Position numbers and translations under genes: made by a program
Assembly: GCA_034096865.1 (NCBI GenBank)
Contig: JAWQFJ010000528.1
Span: 1 to 44,292, forward strand
Direction: 5' to 3'
Source of the DNA: Theodoxus fluviatilis
Lineage: Eukaryota; Mollusca; Gastropoda; Cycloneritida; Neritidae
DNA length: 44,292 nt
Shown: one piece after another, positions 35,801 through 44,292 of the stretch
How positions within the stretch are numbered: position 1 is the stretch's first letter
Layout of the letters: each line of letters opens with the position of its first letter
The notes under the pieces: generated by a model
What the model was told of the DNA's origin: nothing
Databases searched by the model: none
What the model saw: the letters and a program-made list of their open reading frames with translations, nothing else

Positions 35801-38425
35801 TATAAAATGGTGAAGTCCATCTCAACTTCTCATCTACATTGTAGAAGGAAACAAATGTGCAAATTGAGTTACTTTGTGCACTAGAGTGACTGCCAGAAGT
35901 GGAATCAGAATCTGCTGGAGCTGACTGATGAAACGTCCATGCTCTCAGCTGTCATGGTAGATGAGATAGGGCCAAGATAGTTTTGGTAAGATCCATGAAC
36001 AAATGAATGTGCTGCACTTCGTTAAGTAGACAGCTTTGGTCTGTGACTGTGGGACTACTAACAGAAGGTTGTGCTTGCGGTAGCCAGGTGTTGACAGCAT
36101 TGACTGCTGCTGAATTGCAGGTACTTTGAGCACCGGGAGCCAAGGGAGTGTGTGTCCCTGCAGACTGAGATCACCAGACAGTGCTTCAGTCGGGGCACGG
36201 AGGAGGCAAGTGTCATCCCCTGCCACAGCCTGCCTGTCTCGGGGACAGTGAAGTGCCTTGGCACACTGACACAGCCCCCAGACGGTGCGACTGTCTGTTA
36301 TGGGAACAGTAAATATACATTTAGGTGTCTGACTAAGGAAGTGTCAAGGTCTAGGTAGGCTAATGTCAAACAATGCAGCTTCTAGTCAGTAAAGCTCATC
36401 TGCCCCATTGTCATCATTTATAATAATTGAATTCTGGAAATGGCTTCCTCTTTGTAATCCAAGAGTCTTGATTGGTGTCATCTCCTATCTGTCAGCATCC
36501 AAGCAACTGGAACATCATGTGGTCAGATGAAATTATGCTGAAGATGTAGAGATAAAGGTGTTTATTTGGTATATCATGTCCTATAGAACCACCGTCTGCC
36601 TCATGCCAGAATTCTCTGTTATAGTAGAATTAACGAGTTTATTTCCTTAGATTTGTAATTTCAATATCTAAAACCTGTCATATCTTTTGGGGGAAATTCC
36701 ATGTAATTTTGGAAAGGATACTTATTAATTGAATGCACTATACATGATTTTTTAAGTGTCCCTTATGAGAACCATTTGTATGTAGCTGCTGAATTAGGAG
36801 CTGATATCACAGATCCATTTGACAAGATGTTGCTACATGCCTAAAGAACACACTCTAACAATTACAGATTTGTACAATGCTTAGAATATTTTCTGCATAA
36901 TTTCGAGTTTACAAAAAGTCATTTTTTAGAAAATGTGAAGAAAAGAGAACTTGGGAAAACTTGCTTTTTCCATTTTCTATGCATTTTGTACAGTGCCAAC
37001 AAACATTTTCAGACAAGTTCTTCATCTGTATTTTTATGTGTTTTCTATTATGTTTTCAGTTGAAAGACTATTGGAATTACATTGCAAAATGTTGAAATAT
37101 TTCAAAAATGCTTATAAGTCAAAATCACCAGAAAATGACATTTTAACCATTTTCATACCCAAATCACCTCTTAAACATTTTGACACTTTTTTGTTTTTCT
37201 GAGAGCTTGGCTTTATTTTTTAACTCTACAAGTGTCCAGATCTGATTAGCTTAGGTTTTGAACTCTTGCCAGAGTGCCAGGACAGCTAATTCATACGATA
37301 ATGCAAAAATGTAAAACATTTAGGACTTTAGCCTCAGTTTAGTTTGCAGCCACGTACTTGTTCTCTCTCTTCCAGTGTTCCTTCTTTCCTTTCCAAGACA
37401 TGACCATCATCTACAGGAAGTACTCCACCCTCTTCTTCATCGCGGGCGTCACCCAGGATGAAGTAAGCACCCCTGTCCTTTCTGGATTTTTCCTTTGTTT
37501 GTTTGTTTGGTGGTGCTGGTGGTTTTTTTTTTTTTAATCTCACTCACCTTAGACTTGAGCTTCAGCATCAGACATGCAATAAATTCTGTTGTGAGCAAAA
37601 GCAACATCAAACTTATTTTAACATTCTTTTATAAATGTAATTATGAAAATATATTTCCCAAGTGTTAATGCCTATAACCATTAGCTTCCAGAGTGTAAAC
37701 TATTGGGTGAGGATTTGGTGTGTTTAGTTTTTTTTCTTCTCATAATTCAGTTTTTCCAACATAATAATTTTATGGTATTACAGAATTGAAATTCTCAGGC
37801 TATTCATTTGCAAAGTAAACTTTTTTATTATTTAGACTTTGATGTGCAAGTTTGAATAATTTTGTTCAATTTTTTGTCATGTTTTCCAGACAAATATTTA
37901 TGCTATCTGGATATTTCCATTTCTTCCAGAATGAATTAGGCATTTTGGAGTTAATTCACAACTTTGTTCTGGCACTAAATGAGTACTTTTCCCGTGTGGT
38001 AAGTTTATTCAAAATATATCCATTGGTCTCTTTGTATGATGATCTATTCGTTTCTTAAACAGTTTGAGAAATTTACCTGAAAGCTGGTCTTGTACTTTAA
38101 GAGAAAGTGTACGATTAGGATATAGTAAACATATTCTTCTTGTCAATGGTCTTAATCAAATATACGCTTGTAAATGTACATTATCAGCAATTTGAATTGT
38201 AATGCTAATTTAACCCACTTTCCCTAAAGTAAGTCTTTTCTTATTGGCCCTTTGCTGTATCCTTTTCTTCTCTTCTGCAGCAATGGTCTCTAGATAGTAT
38301 TTAATGTGTGTCATGTTTCTTCTTTTCATATGGCAGACTGAATCAGACGTATCCTTTTTCATTGCATGATTAATGAATCAGGCGTGAATATAAGTTTGTA
38401 CTTGTGCATGTGTGTGTACACGTGA

Positions 38426-38476
<51 letters not shown>

Positions 38477-39180
38477 TGTGTTTGTTAATTAAGTTATGTG
38501 TATGATCATAAGAAATAGAAGGCTATGCTACATTTGAATATAAACAACCCTGCTAGAGAGAGTTTTACTTATCCCCTTGCAGAGACCCCAACAGCATCTC
38601 CCTCGTTTCATCTTAAATGAATGCATGATTTTAGTTCTGGGAAGGATCACAGTTATTATTTACTATTATTATCTGCTTTTACATAGGCAAATAATTAGTA
38701 AGGTTTTCCTTAATAGTTACAGAGGAACAGAAAAGATTATTTGATATAGGTGTTTAATGTTTTCCCTCCAACTTACCAGTAGACAAACCAGTAATTTGTC
38801 TACTGGTAAGTATGTCAGGAAAACATAGAAATTAGTTTAAATTTCTTCAAGTTTTCCCTCCAACTTACCAGTAGACAAATTACTGGTTTGTCTACTGGTA
38901 AGTATGTCAGGAAAACATAGAAATTAGTTTAAATTTCTTCAAGTTTCTTGCTATTCATTATCTTGCCATACCATATTCCTCATGGAGACAGACAGGGAGT
39001 CTCTCTTCTCAGCTTGCTTCCACTGCACCTGGTCTCCATCCTTGACACTGTCAGATCCTCTTCAGCCTGGACCGTGTACACATGGTCATTGACGAGATGA
39101 TGCCTGGTGGAGCCATTGGGGAAACCAACATCCCCAGAATCCTGCTGCCTCTACAGCTCCTGGATGCCTCTGTCAAGTAG
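32825..39180 (+). CDS. AP4S1: AP-4 adaptor complex subunit sigma-1, complete, 6 coding exons
   Basis: Small (sigma) chain of the AP-4 heterotetramer, which sorts cargo such as ATG9 at the trans-Golgi network (family knowledge). Exons: 32825-32877, 36121-36205, 37376-37462, 37930-37998, 38337-38348, 39055-39180. All phases match and the product is 143 residues; the human protein is 144. Seen: MIRLFYIVNKRGDLRLTRYF (longin-fold first strand), ITRQCFSRGTEE, CSFFPFQDMTIIYRKYSTLF, NELGILELIHNF, ALNEYFSRV, TESD, then LFSLDRVHMVIDEMMPGGAI and GETNIPRILLP. The YFEH and RQCFSR...CSF pattern and the VIDEM..GG.I.ETN end fit sigma-4 better than sigma-1, -2 or -3. It is divergent from and adjacent to striatin. 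AP-4 is absent from flies and nematodes, so presence in a mollusc is useful for tracing losses. Confidence 0.95.
33280..34070 (+). repeat. C/T-only-rich tract with poly-C and CACCCCTCC-type minisatellite
   Basis: Includes a poly-C run (about 33342-33358) and repeated blocks of ccaccccaccacccctccct; two longer near-copies contain accactctgggccctgctca (near 33850 and 33976). The long open frame here (33281-34096) is low-complexity Pro/Ser/His and is not a gene. Confidence 0.9.
34805..34945. repeat. (CA)n with GCACGCA variants
   Basis: Microsatellite of ACAC followed by catgcacgcacgcacaca units within AP4S1 intron 1. Confidence 0.95.
36121..36205 (+). CDS. AP4S1: AP4S1 exon 2, followed by a GC donor
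   Basis: Completes Arg18, then YFEHREPRECVSLQTEITRQ and CFSRGTEE. Acceptor ttgCAG. The exon must end at GAG|GCAAGT to keep frame with exon 3. No GT donor fits here, so the intron is GC-AG with an otherwise perfect AG|GCAAGT consensus. Confidence 0.92.
37376..37462 (+). CDS. AP4S1: AP4S1 exon 3
   Basis: 29 codons: CSFFPFQDMTIIYRKYSTLF then FIAGVTQDE, the central beta strands of the longin-like fold. Acceptor tctctcttcCAG, donor GTAAGC, phase 0 on both sides. Confidence 0.95.
37930..37998 (+). CDS. AP4S1: AP4S1 exon 4
   Basis: 23 codons: NELGILELIHNFVLALNEYF then SRV, the first long helix. Acceptor ttcttCCAG, donor GTAAGT, phase 0 on both sides. It ends at residue 98. Confidence 0.95.
38337..38348 (+). 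CDS. AP4S1: AP4S1 exon 5, 12-nt microexon (TESD)
   Basis: ACTGAATCAGAC between the strong acceptor ttttcatatggCAG and a weak donor GTATCC, phase 0 on both sides. It supplies four residues in the position of the conserved SELD of sigma chains; skipping it would delete them without a frameshift. A decoy acceptor (ttctcttctgCAG, 38280) lies 57 nt upstream and would lead to a stop after seven residues. Confidence 0.87.
38417..38478. repeat. (TG)n microsatellite in AP4S1 intron 5
   Basis: About 30 TG repeats about 70 nt downstream of the microexon donor. Confidence 0.95.
38759..38942. repeat. Tandem pair of 92-bp units, each a hairpin, with opposite loop orientation
   Basis: Unit 1: arms 38772-38787 and 38795-38810 (cttaccagtagacaaa and its complement) around loop ccagtaa. 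Unit 2: arms 38864-38879 and 38887-38902 around loop ttactgg, the reverse complement of the first. Both are enclosed by gttttcc/ggaaaac and followed by the same 3' flank. In AP4S1 intron 5. Confidence 0.95.
39055..39180 (+). CDS. AP4S1: AP4S1 exon 6 (C-terminus, stop TAG)
   Basis: 41 codons and a stop: ILFSLDRVHMVIDEMMPGGA, then IGETNIPRILLPLQLLDASVK. Acceptor cactgtCAG. Matches the C-terminal helices of sigma-4. Confidence 0.95.
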   Translation: MLFSLDRVHMVIDEMMPGGAIGETNIPRILLPLQLLDASVK

Positions 39181-40446
39181 TCTTTTATCAGGATTCTTCT
39201 GGTCAACCAAGCATGTGTCCCATCAAGTCTGCCATGCATCACACTAGTTCCTCCTGGCTTCCTGACTGTCAGGGAAGGAGCACTGGGGTGCCATGCTATG
39301 TACACACCTACATGTGAAAGATGAAAGGAGTGGTTGGATTTTGCCTGCTTTCAAACTCTTTTTGAAGGGAGCACTTCATGGAGGACAGATCACCAAGGAG
39401 AGTGATAGACTTGGCATTTCAGGATGAAGATTCATATTCAAGTAAGAAAATACTAGATCTTATGCTTGTGATCAGGCGGTGTCAAAGTGCAGTTGGCAGA
39501 CAGTGACTACCATGAATATGATGCAATAATGGTCTAGCTGTCTCTGGGTCTTTGCCACAACTGAGCAGAGTACAGCATGTCACTAGAGCCAGTTGATGAC
39601 CCCTCAATATGACGAACAGACTGACAAGACTTGACTCCAGTAGATTAGCCAAGGGCAGCCCCAAGTTAAAAGAGGCTACTTGGGATTACTGGGACAACAT
39701 GAAGTTACTGAGACCCAACTGTCATTGAAAACCACCCTGGAAAATCTTAGATCAACCCACATAAAGCATTAAACTGATGCCAAGCCCAACAAAGTATCTC
39801 TACTCTTATCTACCAACTTACAGAAAAACCAACACCTGTCTTCACTAAGCTTGCTTCTAGTGAGGTTATTTTTTCATGAAGCATTAATCATGCTTTTGAA
39901 GTATTCATTTACACTTGGAGACAGTTTTCTAGTTCTTCTGCCTTTGGTTGATCGAAAGGAAACTTAATCCTTGAATACTTGAAATAAATATAGGAAGACG
40001 TGGTGAGACAAACGGCAGTTTTATACCTACAGTGCAGAAGGTGCTGTGCATGAGGCAATGAAGAAGTAAGTTTTCCCCTCTTTTCTCCTGCCTTCCTTAT
40101 GACAGAAATAATGTTTCAATTGACTGGCTTATGATGATGTTCCAGATTCAAATTAATTACCATGGGAATGTGCACTTCATGAAAATGTTAAATATTTCCA
40201 ACAACTTCATGTCAAAAATATGTTATTTCATTAATTGTTTTGTGCAAGTATGAGTGAATAGAAATGACATTTGTTCAGCAGTTCTGCTCATAGAGACAAG
40301 TTGCAAAGTGATAATTTGCAGTAGTTGGCAAAAGAATGTCTGCAGTCTCAGGCAAAAACAGAAGGTTGGAAAGCATGGCTGTGTGATGTGGGGGCAGTTA
40401 GGACTGCTGTGCCTGAGATTGGCTTACTGTGCGTTAAACATGAAAA

Positions 40447-40487
<41 letters not shown>
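39181..40487 (+). other. AP4S1 3' UTR / intergenic stretch
   Basis: Probable 3' UTR to about 39990, then unannotated AT-rich sequence ending in a (TG)n run (40450-40487). No other coding sequence is supported on either strand. Confidence 0.5.
39983..39988 (+). terminator. Candidate poly(A) signal AATAAA for AP4S1
   Basis: An AATAAA hexamer about 800 nt after the AP4S1 stop; ATTAAA near 39768 is an alternative. The stretch 39181-39980 shows no other gene and is read as probable 3' UTR. Confidence 0.4.
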
Positions 40488-40488
<1 letters not shown>

Positions 40489-41538
40489 ATTCAGCGTGGC
40501 TGAGACTAGTGGATATAGTCTCAGCAACAGGTTGGTCACGTGATAGCCTTAATTCTTCCATAACATGCATACCACCGTTCTGAACACAGAGTCTCAGCCA
40601 CGCTGAATGCCATATCACATCGTGAGTGTATTCCTCCGCTTGTTGTGATACACTCGATACTGGCAGCCATTTTTCCGTCAGTTCATTTTCTAAACATCGA
40701 TTTCCCATGAATGTAAAACTTGTATGCGGTAAAATTCGAATCACAAGAGTGTAATATTGTGAACTCTACTAATTATAAGGACTTTGAATACAACAGCAAT
40801 ATTTATACTTCATTGAGCGAGTAATGCAACCAATCCCGTCTGCATAATCATTTGGACCGATACACACAGAAACCCGCTGAGTGCTTTTGCTGATGAGGAA
40901 TCATTAATTTAATGTATGCTTAGAAGGATTAAACTTAGAAAAACTGCTTCTGAGCTATCCGATAATATCGAACTTCGGAATCGGACGGATTCCTACAGAA
41001 GAAACTTCCATTCGATTAACGTTCAACACAGACGGAATGTAGGTTAAATCACTTACTGACTCCATCAGTCGATACACGAATGATCGAAGTGTGGAGCTCG
41101 TCAAACAGTGTGAAGGCAGTTAGACCACAGGTTCCGGCCAGAAAGCAATTACTTGCGAGAGTATAACCATAGATTCACGAAACCAGCCCGGAGCCATAGG
41201 AATCCTTTTCGCTGCGTTTATAGTAGGTCCAAAGATTGCGTGTATTACTATATACACAATCGCACGTGCTCAAGGCAGTTTGCAACCTTTTAGACGACGT
41301 TCGCGCTAAAAGTAGTTCTCAAATGATTTCCTGAAAATCTCATAGATTAGTTTAATTAGAACACCAAATTTGTGTTTATCTATCGGGATAAATAATTGGA
41401 ATGAAATAGAATCGCCTCTTTTTACTCTCAATGGTCTTCTGATCATGTTGAATTTTGATTGGTAAAATCATTGGAATGTGGAGCCGAAGTCACGTGACCA
41501 ACCTGTGTCAGAGATACTATATCTCTGTGTTCAGAATG
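40488..41538. mobile_element. Candidate fold-back/TIR element inserted between TG repeats
   Basis: Left end cattcagcgtggctgagact (40488-40507) has a perfect 20-bp inverted copy at 40590-40609. acaggttggtcacgtga (40527-40543) is the reverse complement of 41490-41506, and ttctgaacacagag (40578-40591) that of 41523-41536. Both ends abut TG-rich repeats. The inside is CpG-containing and without coding capacity. Confidence 0.6.
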
Positions 41539-42062
41539 TGTGTGTGCGTGTGTGTGTGTGTGGTGTATGTAACTGTGTTTGCCTGTGTGTGTGTATCTGT
41601 GTTTGTGTGTGTGTGTGTGTATCTGCATGTGTGGGTGAGTGGATTGTGGGTGACACTTCTGGGATGGCCACAGCTGCCTGGTTGTCTTCCCAACTGTCAC
41701 CAGCTATGTGTGGCATGCAGGTGTTTCGCCCAGGAATCCCCACCCACTGCAAAACCCTGTGTACTTTGTTGTCTCCTGGTGGTCTGATAGTTGAGATGAT
41801 CTCTGCACCTCCAACTATCTGTGCTGAGTGAGTGTGGCTGTATGTATGTCCTTTTAGATAATACTGATACATGAGCTCATAACCTCTTTTTGTGGGTAGA
41901 CTGTGTGCACACTGCCATGCAATGTGAAGGACAGAGCTTTTATCGTGCAATACTTTGAATGTAACTTTGCCATTGTTATGAGGATAGAAAAAAAAGTATG
42001 TTTTTCATTTTGTGCACAGACACGTGTGTGAATTAAACTCATTCAGTTTAAGTATCTGTAGT
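41539..42062. other. TG-rich repeat and unassigned sequence
   Basis: TG-rich to about 41635. Then 41640-41826 is open in one plus frame (GDTSGMATAAW... to ...PPTICAE, followed by GTGAGT) but matches no family I know. The rest shows nothing. Confidence 0.4.
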
Positions 42063-42106
<44 letters not shown>

Positions 42107-42108
42107 TT
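42063..42108. repeat. (TTTC)n microsatellite
   Basis: Eleven or so uninterrupted ttct/tttc repeats. Confidence 0.95.
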
Positions 42109-42469
42109 GTATGCCATCAGACAACTGGAAACAACTTGCAGCATTCTCAAATATCTAGAGTGCATATCTGCCACACTTAACCTTTTGTTGCAATCATCGT
42201 AAAAAATAACCACAAATGCCAGTCATCGTCCTCCCCTGTCATGCAATCATCCATGACATTCCTGTATCTCTTCCCGCCCACCCACTACACACCCTTGGCT
42301 CGCCTCAACACCACAGCATGATTTACACTGACATTGTCATGGGACTGCACTTCCCTCTGTGCATTCCAACTGGACTGAAATAGATCGGAATTAGTGAATA
42401 AAGCCGCGCTCCAGTGCTATTCACGTCTGCTAATCCATGCTCCACAATAGCTGTGCGTTTACATTCCTC

Positions 42470-42645
42470 CCACCCCCTCCCTGTTCGCCTTTTCTGCGCC
42501 CGCCCCCCTTTCGCCTTCTCCCTCTGTTCACCCTCTTCCCCAACCCTCCTCCCCAACCCCCTCCCCAACCCTACTCCCCAACCCCCCTTCCCCAACCCCC
42601 CCCCTCCCCAACCCCCCTTCCCAACCCCCCTCCCACCTCCGGCAG
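42470..42645. repeat. C-rich ccccaaccc minisatellite
   Basis: Repeated ccccaaccc(c)ct units on the plus strand, about 42536-42640, with C-rich flank. Confidence 0.9.
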
Positions 42646-42786
42646 ATGAGTTATAAGTGACCCGTGATAAAGAGACACGGGTTTACAAACAAACCGGGTC
42701 ATTCCTCTCAGTCTAGCTGGCGTGTCGCATTGACCGATCTAGTCTACCCTTCCTCTTTTCTGAAACCGCTGGACATGCATGCAAAA

Positions 42787-42908
<122 letters not shown>

Positions 42909-43122
42909 CATGTGTGAGTATGCACAGCAGATGGCACAGCGGTGCAGGGTGGGTGGCCAGGCATCTGCCACGCCTCGGTGTGTTGATGTTGACGAGTTGA
43001 GTTGCTCCCCTGCAGGTGCGCCAAGCATCCCACCCCGTCCTGCATGGATGGACACCGCATCGCATTTCATCTGCCCGCTTGGGAGGAGGGTGAGAACAGC
43101 GAAATGGAAGAGACAGACGAGC

Positions 43123-43182
<60 letters not shown>

Positions 43183-43184
43183 GC
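43123..43184. repeat. (GA)n microsatellite
   Basis: Nearly perfect GA repeat 220 bp downstream of the (TC)n tract. The two are complementary and form a potential long inverted repeat. Confidence 0.95.
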
Positions 43185-43319
43185 ACACAGCATAGATGAG
43201 CTATGATATGGAGAGGTAAAGGAGAAGCAGATGTGGGAGCGGTGGGAAAGGCTGCCGCAGTGGAGGGGGAACACATGGAGACTAGACGGAGAAGCGCATT
43301 TAGCAGTGCATTATATGTA

Positions 43320-43343
43320 TGTATATATATATATATATATATA
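43320..43343. repeat. (TA)n microsatellite
   Basis: Short TA run: gtatgtatatatatatatat. Confidence 0.9.
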
Positions 43344-44292
43344 TGCGTCCTACGGAAAGCCTGGCAAGACGATGTGGCCATACAGTCTGCACCAGTTCAA
43401 GTTGTGCGTGCAGTGTGGTTGGGGGGGGAAACAAAACAACGTTGAAGGAGCGGAATTGTTAAGTAGGTGTGAGTCGGAAGCAACTGAATGTCCATGGCCA
43501 CCCCGACTTGTTCTGGTACCTGGAGTGCAAATTCGACGCAGTACGTATAGTAAATCCACTTTAAGTCGTTTCCAGTTTCCGATTTGCTTCTTTACTTGCT
43601 TAATTGGTAAATGTTGTTGGTGTGCGTGTCTGGTCGGTTAATTCTCAGGTTGTTAATTTGGTGGGTTCGTTGGTGGGTGGGTGGATTGGTGGTAATTGTT
43701 TGGTCTCTCTAATATCCTATTTGGGTTCATTTCCTCCATTGAGATCCCATGTACGCATGCCCCCTTCCGAAGTAATATGAGCAAAATGCTAGTCAGTCAG
43801 GCAATACACGCGCAACCATGAATTCCTGACACATCGGACCCAATGGTTTTGTGTTTGTAAAACACGTACCGTTGTTTCAAAACAGACGTGCAGAAACAAT
43901 CAACGAAACGACATAGGATCAAACGAACGAGCAAACAAACAAGCCTTTACTCAGCCTCACATTTTCGGCTTTACTTGCCTTTCTCAGGAGTACACTGAAG
44001 GGTTTGACAATTCATCACATATCTAACCCTGAGTTTCTACGTCACACATGACGACATACGTGGGCGTGGCTTGTCATACTGTTCGACTGCGATTGGTGAA
44101 TCGGGTTTGCTGGATTGGAATTCTGTCTGCTACTGTACATGTACAGAGCCCTGAAGGTCAATCACAAGAGCAAGTTGTATTTATCTGACCGAGACAATGC
44201 AAGGGCACGGGAAAGGGAACATAACAGAGGAGTGAATACCGCTCAAGCAAAAAAACACGAGGCATGGGAGATGAGTAAAAAATCAAGGTGAT
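43344..44292. other. Unassigned right-hand end
   Basis: No coding sequence supported. Near 44040-44100 there is gtgggcgtggc (CACCC-type) and cgattggtg (inverted CCAAT), which could belong to a promoter of a gene beyond the window; this is weak. Confidence 0.25.

Larger units (their letters stand above)
32878..36120 (+). other. AP4S1 intron 1
   Basis: 3.2-kb intron. Contains a pyrimidine-rich tract (33280-34070) and a CA/ACGC microsatellite (34805-34945). From 35000 to 36120 it is AT-rich sequence with nothing recognised. Confidence 0.8.

Noticed and set aside
41640..41826. Exon-like open frame on the plus strand followed by GTGAGT
   Set aside because: No acceptor is convincing, the upstream part is TG repeat, and the peptide matches no family I recognise. 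It does not resemble HECTD1, the human neighbour of AP4S1.

Overview
Eukaryotic nuclear DNA, most likely from a gastropod mollusc. Genes are split by many GT-AG introns, intergenic DNA is rich in microsatellites, and several interspersed repeats look molluscan. One has a (GGACG)n / 'gactcac...gtgagtc' tail. Another has a tRNA-like head and ends in 'gcccaggtacgcaacaacaac', which resembles repeats I remember from caenogastropods. No bacterial, viral or organellar signal was seen, and there is no CRISPR array. Most open frames here are chance or low-complexity frames.

Two protein genes can be reconstructed exon by exon. (1) Striatin (STRN/STRN3 family, PP2A regulatory B''' subunit and STRIPAK scaffold) is on the minus strand. 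It starts at 32259 and runs leftwards through 14 coding exons to 14453. All phases match and the exons give 575 residues: N-terminal motif, coiled coil, calmodulin-binding segment, acidic linker and the first two WD40 blades. The last WD40 exons lie beyond the left edge. (2) AP4S1 (sigma subunit of the AP-4 adaptor complex) is on the plus strand, complete in 6 coding exons (32825..39180), 143 residues. It includes a 12-nt microexon and a GC-AG intron. The two start codons are 565 bp apart, head to head, across a probable shared promoter with a perfect CRE palindrome. The human orthologues STRN3 and AP4S1 are also head-to-head neighbours, so this looks like an ancient gene pair.

The dominant structural feature is a 13.4-kb near-identical direct repeat: copy A 892..14282 and copy B 14293..27721. 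The copies are separated only by a 10-N gap, and both inner edges abut it. Each carries striatin exons 3-14. I see one synonymous coding difference; the rest are small intronic SNPs and indels. This is best read as two contig ends carrying the two haplotypes of one locus that were not merged, not as a real duplication. A gene model threading both copies would duplicate exons 3-14.

Layout: 1-934 repeat element with many AGGTCA half-sites; 892-14282 striatin copy A; 14283-14292 gap; 14293-27721 striatin copy B; 27954-32259 striatin exons 2 and 1; 32260-32824 shared promoter; 32825-39180 AP4S1; 39181-44292 intergenic DNA with a fold-back element, long microsatellites and no gene I can support. 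Introns hold a 10-unit minisatellite, a 1.55-kb TIR transposon candidate, a SINE-like insertion with an 11-bp target-site duplication, and a tandem pair of hairpins whose loops are inverted relative to each other.
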